NCBI GenBank assembly: GCA_965222705.1
Contig: CBDCUO010000027.1
Location: forward strand, 117,469 to 181,468
Direction of reading: 5' to 3'
DNA from: JAFMDF01 sp965222705
GTDB taxonomy: Bacteria > Bacteroidota > Bacteroidia > Chitinophagales > Saprospiraceae
DNA length: 64,000 nucleotides
The position numbers and the translations under genes were made by a program. Of the stretch, positions 7,854 to 15,770 are shown one piece after another. A model generated the notes under the pieces. That model did no database searches. It had not been told where the DNA came from and saw nothing but the letters and a program-made list of their open reading frames with translations. Each line of letters starts with the position of its first letter. Position 1 is the first letter of the stretch.

Positions 7854-9548
7854 TTAGTCCAGCACGTATTTGCCCGGGGCATCATACATTGGTTCATACT
7901 GTTTGTTGCCCATTTTTTGGGGCGCATTTTTCAATTTTCCAGAACGCTCTTTCAGCCAATTGGAATAATGCGGCCAGTAAGACCCCTGATGTTCCGATGC
8001 GCCAGCTAACCATTGGTCGGGTTCGCCTGGTAAATAACTATCTTCTTCATTGGTATAATATTTTCCCTTAGGATTGCCAACAGGATTAACGATTGTTTGA
8101 ATATGTCCTCTGTTGGTTAACACAAAAGTAGGATTGGCAGCCTTAAATAGATTGATAGATTGATAGCACACTTTCCACGGAGTCAGGTGGTCGGTAATAC
8201 CTGCTGTGCAATGCACATCTCCTTTTACTTTACTCAAATCAATGGGAAACTCTCCAATTTTGAACCCCCCTTTTTTGGCTAACAGATTCTCTTTAAAAAG
8301 GTCTAAATAATCACTATGCAAACAGGCGGCGAGGTTAGTGGTATCGCCATTCCAATATAAAATATCGAACTTGGGTGGCTTATTGCCATGCAAATAATTA
8401 TTGACCCAATAATTCCAAATCAAATCATTGGGACGCATCCAAGCAAAAATAGAGGCCATTTCATTGCCCTTCAAAATGCCTCTACGGTGAGAGCGTTCTC
8501 GGGCTAGTTCAATAGCATCATTATCAGTAAATAAACCTGCAGTGGTATCGGTGGCATTGCTCATATCCAGCATGGCAACAATTAGACTAAACGCATTGAC
8601 ACAATTATTTCCTTTCGCAGCAAGATAGGCTAAAGTAGTCGCCATTGTAATACCGCCCGAACAAGCTCCCCACACATTTATATCTTTTACCCGACAGATG
8701 TTTTTTATGATGTCTATGGACTCTTCTAAAGCAGTCACATACATTTCCAAATCCCACATACTTTCATTTTTAGTAGGATTGCGCCAACTAGCCAAAAATA
8801 CCTGAATGCCTTCCTGGACTAAGTATTCTACCAAACTTCTACCTGGTGCCAAGTCAAAAACATAGTATTTGTTAATCTGAGGCGGGATCATTAAGAGAGG
8901 ACGAGTACGAACTTTCTCCGTTTGGGGGCTATATTGAATCAATTCCAATATATGGTTTTTATACACTACCTTACCTGGCGTGCAGGCTAGGTTTTCGCCT
9001 ACCTTAAAACCCTCTGGGTCAAATTGGCTGGGCATTCCGCCATTATTTACCAAGTCTTTTAAGAAGTTTCCTATTCCTTTCGCCCAACTTTTACCCCCTG
9101 TTTCAATAACTCGTTTCAGAGAAGAAGGATTGGTTACCCAATTTGAAGGCGCAATGGCTTCTGTTAAAAGAGAAGCAACGAATTTGGCACGGTCGGCATC
9201 AATTTGCTCCATTCCCAAATCTTCTACCCAATCCGTCATTTCTTTTGTGATGGCCAAATACGCTTGCATAGAATTTTTATAAAAAGCATTTTCTTTCCAA
9301 GCAGGGTCTTTGAAGCGTTTATCTCTGGCATTCGGTTGTAATTCTGATTTTCCTCTGGCAATATTGGTGAATTCTTTGAGCAAGTTGACTTGATGCTTGG
9401 CAGTTGTTAAAGGATTCGTGACCGTCTTTAAAGTCAATGTCTTTAAGGTGTTGACAATAGATTTGCGATTCAATCCAATAACTGGATTGGGGCCCAATAT
9501 ATTGGCACTAGCTTCTTCGGCTAATGCTTTTTTTTTATTTTCTTCCAT
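7854..9548 (-). CDS. phaC: Class II-type polyhydroxyalkanoate synthase
   Basis: A 564-residue PHA synthase that polymerises (R)-3-hydroxyacyl-CoA. It starts with a region typical of class II enzymes (NPVIGLNRKSIVNTLKTL, then DKRFKDPAWKENAFYK). The lipase-like box is WGACSGGIT, with the catalytic Cys at residue 296, followed by TDHLTPW (Asp453) and NRGHIQTIVNP (His482). These positions nearly coincide with the known triad of pseudomonad medium-chain synthases. The GACSGG box separates it from class I (GYCVGG-like), and it is not a two-subunit class III or IV enzyme. It is first in the minus-strand block, followed by phaZ and the hydratase. Medium-chain substrate preference is inferred from family. 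Confidence 0.93.
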   Translation of the reverse strand: MEENKKKALAEEASANILGPNPVIGLNRKSIVNTLKTLTLKTVTNPLTTAKHQVNLLKEFTNIARGKSELQPNARDKRFKDPAWKENAFYKNSMQAYLAITKEMTDWVEDLGMEQIDADRAKFVASLLTEAIAPSNWVTNPSSLKRVIETGGKSWAKGIGNFLKDLVNNGGMPSQFDPEGFKVGENLACTPGKVVYKNHILELIQYSPQTEKVRTRPLLMIPPQINKYYVFDLAPGRSLVEYLVQEGIQVFLASWRNPTKNESMWDLEMYVTALEESIDIIKNICRVKDINVWGACSGGITMATTLAYLAAKGNNCVNAFSLIVAMLDMSNATDTTAGLFTDNDAIELARERSHRRGILKGNEMASIFAWMRPNDLIWNYWVNNYLHGNKPPKFDILYWNGDTTNLAACLHSDYLDLFKENLLAKKGGFKIGEFPIDLSKVKGDVHCTAGITDHLTPWKVCYQSINLFKAANPTFVLTNRGHIQTIVNPVGNPKGKYYTNEEDSYLPGEPDQWLAGASEHQGSYWPHYSNWLKERSGKLKNAPQKMGNKQYEPMYDAPGKYVLD

Positions 9549-10609
9549 ATTTTTCGGTTGATGTATTAGAGTAAAAATTGCCTTTTATCCGTTATCGGAA
9601 ATAGTTATTTTTTATATAACAATGGAAATTTATGAGATGCTATCTCTCCGAAGAGGGGCAACTGCTTGCGCAAATTACCCCTCACACTATGAAACACTAT
9701 TTGTTGAGTTAAACCTATAACTTATTGAGTTCCATTTTAATTAATCCCATAGGGGATAAAGGTTAAGCCCCTAAAACCTACTAAATTATCTTAAATTGCT
9801 GCCGGTTAACGCCTGAAACAGGAAATTGCAAATAAGGGATTAAGAATTTTTTTATTTAGTGCATAAAAATACTAAAATTAAAAAAGCTAGACCCTATTAA
9901 CTACTCGAAAAGGAAATAATTTTTTTTGAAAAAGAAATCTTCTATATTTTGTAGTAATCATCTTGGTGCGTACCTATGTACCACCCCATACAACACCCAG
10001 CCATAAGCCAAGCAACTGGACTCAAATCATCCATTATCAAATGAAACACTCATAATACCAATGTCAATTTTACCTGTGTAATCTGCTATAGAGGAGCATT
10101 TAAAAAAGGTGTGTCCACTTAATGGAGAGAAACGATTGATTAAGGCTGGAAGTTCTCGTTCTGTATTAGTCATTGACTTATTTTTAACAGTAAAAAAAAC
10201 GCCACATCCCTATAGCTAATGCTCAACAATTCCTGTAAGTAAGTATTAGGTTTGTGGCGTTAAACTTAATGACATGAACATTTAATATTTAATTAAATGC
10301 CTATTGCAAAGAAACCACTCTAGCTACATGGAAATGTATCGCAAATGGAAGTTTTTTATGCACAAAGCGTAATTTATTTTCCTTCACTAAGCATAGAGGG
10401 GTTATATTATTGAAAGACTGGCAAACGTAAAGAAAACCAATTCTATTTAGGTAGGTATTTCATTATGAAAAAAATTATTGTTAAAATTGTGATTGATAAA
10501 GTGAAGTATTAAATCTGTTTAGTAAGTAAAAGTAAAACAGATTATTATGATTTTATTGTGTTGATAATGAGTGCTTTATAACCTCAATGCTCACCAACCA
10601 GAAGATACT
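9549..10609. other. Non-coding interval upstream of phaC
   Basis: About 1.06 kb without a convincing gene. It contains several short inverted repeats: GAGGGG/CCCCTC arms around 9653-9695, AGGGG/CCCCT around 9752-9772, and GGTG-C-GTAC/GTAC-CACC at 9965-9985. There is a terminator-like hairpin at 10192-10261. A 48-codon minus-strand frame at 10027-10173 (starting MTNTERELPALINRF) has no recognisable family and may be chance or a relic. The interval must hold the promoters for phaC (minus) and the beta-propeller gene (plus); no clear Bacteroidota -7/-33 boxes could be assigned. Confidence 0.5.
10192..10261 (-). terminator. Terminator-like hairpin, minus strand
   Basis: Nine-base arms AACGCCACA (10198-10206) and TGTGGCGTT (10253-10261) pair. 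The stem can be extended by CCTA/TAGG. Read on the minus strand it is followed by a run of T residues (10197 to 10192). No minus-strand gene is visible to its right, so it may terminate an unannotated small RNA or belong to a relic. Confidence 0.45.
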
Positions 10610-11773
10610 ATGAAAAATTTTATCTTTCTTTTCTGCATTTTTTTAATTAGTATCTTTTATTGCTCCTGCGAATCTACTTCCAGTTCAAAGCAGATAGCCA
10701 AAAAGGAACGCCCTACATTTCGAAAAGTTAATAGGGATAAGCAAAAGGAGAGAACCGTTAAAGCCATCCTTGTAGCCAATAATAAAGGCGGAACGGTCTC
10801 GGTTATTGATGCCCATTCGCTGGATGTCATTGACGAAATAGATGTTATACCCGATGTTGAAGCACAAAACAAGAAATCTATTTCTTTGAAAAATAGGTTT
10901 TTGAATTATAAAATAGGCATCAAGTATGCAGATGATATTGATGTATTGCCAGATAGCCAGACGCTGATTGTTTCCCGACCAGTTTTTGATGATATAGCTG
11001 CCTTGGATTTAAATACCCACGAACTATTATGGACGCTGGATATTGGAAAACGACCAGACCATCAGGTAATGACTAAAGACGGGAAATTTTTATTTGTTTC
11101 CCTTTTAGCAGATAGCGAAGGGGTAAAAATAGACCTTGACAAACAGGAGATTGTCGGATTTTATCAAACTGGCGAGGGACCTCATAGTATTGTATTCAAC
11201 CATGATGAATCGCTCTTATATAATGGTTCATTAAGAGACCCTATTATCGTAGTAGTCAACCCTAAAACCTTAGATGTGATAGACACGCTATATTTTAATG
11301 AAGGGGTTCGTCCTTTTAAAATTACGGATGATAACCAACGCATTTTAACGCAATTGTCCTATTATCATGGCTTGGTAGAATATGATATTTTGCAAAAAAC
11401 AGTCCTTCGAAAAATACCGTTACCTATTCCTGATTTTGTCAGAGAAATACCCAAAGACAATTACCCGTTCATGGCTGCCCACCACGGTATCAGTATTTCA
11501 CCAGATAGAAAATATATAGCTTCGGTTGGCACCGTTTCCAATTATGTCGCCTTTCTTACGTATCCAGAGTTGAAAATCATCAAAACATTGGATGCTGGAG
11601 TAGAACCAAGCTGGGCAACCAATGGTTTTGATGGAGATTTATTTTTTGTATCAGTTAGGGGTAATAATATTGTTAAGGTATATTCCTATAGTAAACAAGA
11701 ATTGGTTAAAACCATTACAGTAGGAGATTATCCACAACGAATGACTAGGGCGGTATTGAAATGGGAGCAATAG
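10610..11773 (+). CDS. Lipoprotein with YVTN-type beta-propeller
   Basis: A 387-residue exported protein. The ATG at 10610 gives MKNFIFLFCIFLISIFYC followed by serine-rich sequence, a lipoprotein signal with the acylated Cys near residue 19-21. The upstream start at 10571 would put 13 polar residues before the signal, so it is rejected. The body shows repeated beta-propeller blades, such as KAILVANNKGGTVSVID, DVLPDSQTLIVSRP, LFVSLLADSEG and GNNIVKVYSYSKQELVKTI. These resemble YncE or surface-layer seven-bladed propellers, which usually act in binding or protein contacts. The gene is followed by a truncated TonB-receptor tail, so it may once have been part of an outer-membrane uptake locus. 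Ligand unknown. Confidence 0.8.
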   Translation: MKNFIFLFCIFLISIFYCSCESTSSSKQIAKKERPTFRKVNRDKQKERTVKAILVANNKGGTVSVIDAHSLDVIDEIDVIPDVEAQNKKSISLKNRFLNYKIGIKYADDIDVLPDSQTLIVSRPVFDDIAALDLNTHELLWTLDIGKRPDHQVMTKDGKFLFVSLLADSEGVKIDLDKQEIVGFYQTGEGPHSIVFNHDESLLYNGSLRDPIIVVVNPKTLDVIDTLYFNEGVRPFKITDDNQRILTQLSYYHGLVEYDILQKTVLRKIPLPIPDFVREIPKDNYPFMAAHHGISISPDRKYIASVGTVSNYVAFLTYPELKIIKTLDAGVEPSWATNGFDGDLFFVSVRGNNIVKVYSYSKQELVKTITVGDYPQRMTRAVLKWEQ

Positions 11774-11978
11774 CTTCTAATGCTATGGGTTGGTTTAACC
11801 AAATTGGTGAGTTCGATTGACTAAATAAAAACATATAATTCCTTTTCCGAATTTTTCAATACGTTTTCCGCCATTATAGTCAGTCTTTAATTTAAGAAAT
11901 TTGTGCATCTATTTTTCTCACATTAAAATTACTTTAGTGAAATGAAAAGGAATGCACTTTATTGTATAGTATTTTTGA

Positions 11979-12362
11979 ACGTTCAAGTTCGATGAAACAA
12001 CTGATTTTTCAGGTAATAAATTATTACTGGCTCCATCTATGACTTTTTCTTTATCCCCCCAATACAATTTCGATATTGGCTCAGGTGCCAAAGGTTTAAT
12101 TCGAGTGGATATTCAGTCTAGAGGAGAAACTTATCTTACAGGGGATAATAGTGATAATTTAAAACAAGAGCCTTTTACCCTTATCAATGCAAGGGTTGGG
12201 GTGAGCTTTGCGGATAGCAAATATGGAGTTTATTTATGGGGTAGAAACCTAACCAACCAAACTTATCCTTTATTTGGGCAGGAAATATTAAATATAGCTC
12301 TTTTGCCTAATTTACCTAGACTAGTTGGGGTTGAATTTAGAGCAGGGTTGTACGGTAAGTAG
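11979..12362 (+). pseudogene. TonB-dependent receptor C-terminal fragment
   Basis: An open frame without a proper start after a stop at 11976-11978. It reads TFKFDETTDFSGNKLLLAPS, then SLSPQYNFDIGSGAKG, RVDIQSRGETYL and finally LWGRNLTNQTYP with LPRLVGVEFRAGLYGK. This is the last five or six beta strands of a TonB-dependent receptor, including the typical final strand ending in an aromatic-containing sequence. The plug and most of the barrel (over 500 residues) are absent. The 200 bases upstream show no receptor sequence, so the 5' part was deleted rather than frameshifted. Proximity to a lipoprotein propeller and an AraC regulator suggests a former iron or cofactor uptake locus. Confidence 0.8.
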
Positions 12363-12571
12363 TACTAATCCTTCTGAAATTTTTTATATCAGGTTAATTG
12401 TTCTTCTTTTCAATAGTAGAAATGATGAAAAAATACGAAAGCTCTAAGCATTTATTTGCCATAGGTCAATATGGTGAACTTCTTATAGGGTGGCATTATC
12501 GGAATCAAGTTTGGTGTACTGATAAATCAGACTGTATGTTAGCCATAGGTAAGTGCTTGGACAGAAATAAT

Positions 12572-12717
12572 TCTAGTTTATGTCTCGCCACCTTCGGTGG
12601 CTCGACTGAGGGGTGTTAGGGGGAAGAAAATTCGATTTTCCATTCGGAAAATCGAATTTTCTTCCCCCTAAACAACCCCATAACGAGGCGGTTTTGCCGC
12701 CGAGCGATAAGTCTAGA
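12572..12717. repeat. Large composite inverted repeat with 26-bp perfect stem
   Basis: A perfect 26-base stem (12616-12641 pairing with 12646-12671) around the loop ATTC, beginning TTAGGGGGAAG. Imperfect outer arms extend it: GGGGTGTTAG against CTAAACAACCCC, the sub-hairpins CGCCACC-TTC-GGTGGC and GGCGG-TTTT-CCGCC, and terminal TCTAG/CTAGA. It sits in the decayed zone and is not part of an evident gene. A MITE-like or REP-like element is more likely than a simple terminator. Confidence 0.7.
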
Positions 12718-12933
12718 TTAAATTTGTCCATTAACTTATTCATGGGCAAATGATTTATATGAATGAGCAGACAGCAACAGTAGTTGTTAAGTTTTCAACG
12801 CATCCTGCACCAACAGATGTAGAACGCATTCTCGATGCTTACTTTGCATCCGATGCCATAGCTACGTCCTTGGGCAGCGAAGAGATATGTACTGAATCCT
12901 TTATGTCAAGAGATATTAAATGTAGCAATCTTC

Positions 12934-13291
12934 TTATAAAGTAATTGTTTGATTTCTGTACTTAAATGGAGAAAGACCATAAAACCGCTTAAAAATACTA
13001 GTAAAATGTCCTAGGTGGTTATATCCAATCTGACGGCAAATCTCTGTAATGGACATATCAGTCTGTTTGAGCAACTCTTTAGCTTTCTCCATTCTCAGAT
13101 AAATAATGTATTGGCGAATGGTGATATCAAACAGTTCTTTAAATCCATTTTTAAGTTTTAATTCATTAATACCGACTTCTCTGGAAAGTTGTTTAATAGT
13201 TGGAGGGTTTGCAAAATTTGCCTTTGCAATGGATTTAGCTCGGTTGATACATGTCTTATCATAGTCAGATAGGATGGTTTTTGATGCTTGA
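12934..13291 (-). pseudogene. AraC family regulator, C-terminal part (split by IS)
   Basis: The DNA-binding half of an AraC-family regulator. It reads TIKQLSREVGINELKLKNGF (first helix-turn-helix), then RQYIIYLRMEKAKELLKQ, MSITEICRQIGYNHLGHFTS (second helix-turn-helix) and FKRFYGLSPFKYR. It has no start of its own: the frame runs straight into the IS end at 13292. Joining it to 15147-15709 with one TGA target copy restores a continuous 305-residue protein across ITPQ|ASKTIL, a normal AraC length. The gene is therefore a single regulator interrupted by two tandem insertion sequences. Function is presumably lost unless the elements excise. Confidence 0.88.
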
Positions 13292-14217
13292 GAGTATGTT
13301 TAAAATTCTAAAAGAAGAATTTTAGAAAATTCATAATTGACACAAAAGAGAACCGGTTACGTAATTTTTGATTCACCAAAATCTTAAATTACTATGGTAG
13401 CAGTTAAATCCAATTCTAAGCAAAAGCTTAAATTTAGACGTAAACGTTTCACCGAATTAACCGATTCTCAATGGCAATATATTAAAGATTTAGTTGATAG
13501 TGGCAGAAAACGTAAATATTGCTTACGGACTACCCTAAATGCTATTTTCAAAATTACCAGAACAGGTTGCCAATGGCGGAATTTAGATGAAAAATATCCG
13601 CCATGGCAAAGTGTCTATTATTATTTTCGCAAGTGGCACAAAGATGGTACTTGGTCAATGCTCTTAGCCTATCTTGTTCAGAAAGAACGAGTTAGGCAAG
13701 GAAGAAATCCTGAAGCATCTATGAGTGCCGTTGATAGTCAAAGTGTAAAAAAGAGTTCTTTTATTTCTCTTTCTACTGGTTTTGACGGTGGCAAAAAAAT
13801 CAATGGCAGAAAACGCCATATTGCTGTTGATGCCTTAGGACTTCCTTTAGCTATCCATATTTCGGCGGCTAATGTACATGACGGTCAAGAGGGTATTGAA
13901 TTATTATGGCAAATTCAGGAGGTTAGTTCTCGGATGAAATTGATTCGAGGTGACCAACATTACAAAGGCTATTTTACTGAATGTGCCAGCTATTACAAAT
14001 ACCAAGTTCAAACTGAACAAAGACCAGAATCTGCCAAAGGATTTATTCCCGAATCGGGTCGGTGGCAGATCGAACGGTCATTTGGTTGGCTCAATTTCTT
14101 TAGAAGATTGACCCGTGATTATGAAAAAACCACAGAATCTTCTTTGGCTTTCATCCAATTAGCTTTTATTGATATCATTTTATCAAGATTTACCTAATTT
14201 AATTTTTAAACATACTC
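13292..14217 (+). mobile_element. IS5-family insertion sequence, copy 1
   Basis: A 926-bp element with termini GAGTATGTTTAAAA and TTTTTAAACATACTC (inverted repeats of about 13 bp). It carries one transposase gene (13394-14197). It is bounded by TGA at 13289-13291 and TGA at 14218-14220, a 3-bp TNA target duplication typical of IS5-family elements of the IS1031 type. It is identical to the adjacent copy in all positions compared. Confidence 0.9.
13394..14197 (+). CDS. IS5-family transposase (copy 1)
   Basis: A 267-residue single-frame DDE transposase. The N-terminal DUF4096-like region reads FTELTDSQWQYIKDLVDSG, then TRTGCQWRNLDEKYPPWQSV. The catalytic core includes SAVDSQSVKKSS (first Asp), KINGRKRHIAVDALG, NVHDGQEG (second Asp) and WQIERSFGWLNFFRRLTRDY (Glu motif). 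These are IS5-group hallmarks. The protein is identical to that of copy 2, so the duplication is very recent. It is intact and could be active. Confidence 0.93.
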   Translation: MVAVKSNSKQKLKFRRKRFTELTDSQWQYIKDLVDSGRKRKYCLRTTLNAIFKITRTGCQWRNLDEKYPPWQSVYYYFRKWHKDGTWSMLLAYLVQKERVRQGRNPEASMSAVDSQSVKKSSFISLSTGFDGGKKINGRKRHIAVDALGLPLAIHISAANVHDGQEGIELLWQIQEVSSRMKLIRGDQHYKGYFTECASYYKYQVQTEQRPESAKGFIPESGRWQIERSFGWLNFFRRLTRDYEKTTESSLAFIQLAFIDIILSRFT

Positions 14218-14220
14218 TGA

Positions 14221-15146
14221 GAGTATGTTTAAAATTCTAAAAGAAGAATTTTAGAAAATTCATAATTGACACAAAAGAGAACCGGTTACGTAATTTTTGA
14301 TTCACCAAAATCTTAAATTACTATGGTAGCAGTTAAATCCAATTCTAAGCAAAAGCTTAAATTTAGACGTAAACGTTTCACCGAATTAACCGATTCTCAA
14401 TGGCAATATATTAAAGATTTAGTTGATAGTGGCAGAAAACGTAAATATTGCTTACGGACTACCCTAAATGCTATTTTCAAAATTACCAGAACAGGTTGCC
14501 AATGGCGGAATTTAGATGAAAAATATCCGCCATGGCAAAGTGTCTATTATTATTTTCGCAAGTGGCACAAAGATGGTACTTGGTCAATGCTCTTAGCCTA
14601 TCTTGTTCAGAAAGAACGAGTTAGGCAAGGAAGAAATCCTGAAGCATCTATGAGTGCCGTTGATAGTCAAAGTGTAAAAAAGAGTTCTTTTATTTCTCTT
14701 TCTACTGGTTTTGACGGTGGCAAAAAAATCAATGGCAGAAAACGCCATATTGCTGTTGATGCCTTAGGACTTCCTTTAGCTATCCATATTTCGGCGGCTA
14801 ATGTACATGACGGTCAAGAGGGTATTGAATTATTATGGCAAATTCAGGAGGTTAGTTCTCGGATGAAATTGATTCGAGGTGACCAACATTACAAAGGCTA
14901 TTTTACTGAATGTGCCAGCTATTACAAATACCAAGTTCAAACTGAACAAAGACCAGAATCTGCCAAAGGATTTATTCCCGAATCGGGTCGGTGGCAGATC
15001 GAACGGTCATTTGGTTGGCTCAATTTCTTTAGAAGATTGACCCGTGATTATGAAAAAACCACAGAATCTTCTTTGGCTTTCATCCAATTAGCTTTTATTG
15101 ATATCATTTTATCAAGATTTACCTAATTTAATTTTTAAACATACTC
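14221..15146 (+). mobile_element. IS5-family insertion sequence, copy 2 (tandem)
   Basis: A 926-bp element in the same orientation as copy 1. It is separated from it by only the shared TGA (14218-14220) and followed by TGA at 15147-15149. Such a head-to-tail arrangement with a single shared target copy may arise by insertion next to the first element or by recombination. It also forms a composite with a 3-bp bridge between facing ends. Confidence 0.9.
14323..15126 (+). CDS. IS5-family transposase (copy 2)
   Basis: A 267-residue DDE transposase, identical residue for residue to the copy at 13394-14197, with DSQSVKKSS, NVHDGQEG and ERSFGWLNFFRRL marking the catalytic core. Both copies face the same way. 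Transcription from this copy runs toward the antisense side of the disrupted AraC gene. Confidence 0.93.
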   Translation: MVAVKSNSKQKLKFRRKRFTELTDSQWQYIKDLVDSGRKRKYCLRTTLNAIFKITRTGCQWRNLDEKYPPWQSVYYYFRKWHKDGTWSMLLAYLVQKERVRQGRNPEASMSAVDSQSVKKSSFISLSTGFDGGKKINGRKRHIAVDALGLPLAIHISAANVHDGQEGIELLWQIQEVSSRMKLIRGDQHYKGYFTECASYYKYQVQTEQRPESAKGFIPESGRWQIERSFGWLNFFRRLTRDYEKTTESSLAFIQLAFIDIILSRFT

Positions 15147-15709
15147 TGAGGGGTAATCGTTCTTTGCAAAAATCGCAACCAATCGCCTACTAAGCCCATT
15201 CCTTTGGACTCCATGGTGATGATTTGGACAATATTTTCTTGTTGAGTAGTAAACAGTTCTTTGATAGTCGTTTGTACAGAATGGAGGTCAGTAAATTGCT
15301 GATAAGCTGCTAATATTTCTTTTCGGGATTTATTTTTGGGCAACAATTGGCGAGGAATATTCATGGAGAAGTGCTGGAATACACCACTTGGAACTTCCAA
15401 ATGGAATTGTTTATGATGTCCCGTTAAAAAACTGCTCTCAAGTTGTCCGTTCGCAAATAGGCCAAAATCAACAAATTTGCTTTTTGCTATCTCGTCTAGT
15501 GAATTGTAAATTAATTCCTCCTTCAATAATACATCGCTAATGATAAAAGAAAAATAGTTGTTTTTGACATAACTAACCTTTCCCAATCCAATATCATCTG
15601 GGAATCGTACAGAATGCACACTCAAGCATTGATGCTCCTGTCCTTGCACCTGTTGCGCAAACTGGTGAATAAATTGTTTCTGACTTTTTATAGGAGTGTT
15701 AATGTGCAT
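15147..15709 (-). pseudogene. AraC family regulator, N-terminal part (split by IS)
   Basis: The 188-residue N-terminal, probably ligand-sensing, half of the regulator whose DNA-binding half is at 12934-13291. It starts MHINTPIKSQKQFIHQFA and contains VFQHFSMNIPRQLLPKNKSR and IVQIITMESKGMGLVGDWLR before the break after TITPQ. The open frame continues five codons into the IS (SMFKN) to a stop at 15128, so a truncated sensor-only product could be made. The two halves match in frame only when one TGA copy is kept, which is direct evidence for insertion into an intact gene. Confidence 0.88.
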
Positions 15710-15770
15710 AATTAGTAAAGTTAGGAAAAAAGCAGGATTTATAAAATTTTAGCAAAGGAAATATAAGTAT

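Noticed and set aside
10027..10173. 48-codon minus-strand frame in the interval upstream of phaC.
   Set aside because: No family match and no operon context; kept only as a note in the interval entry.
12398..12619. 73-codon plus-strand frame after the TonB-receptor tail.
   Set aside because: No family resemblance, and its last third runs into the large hairpin; likely chance or relic sequence.
12750..12944. 64-codon plus-strand frame starting MIYMNEQTATVVVKF.
   Set aside because: No recognisable family, and it overlaps the end of the AraC C-terminal fragment on the other strand.
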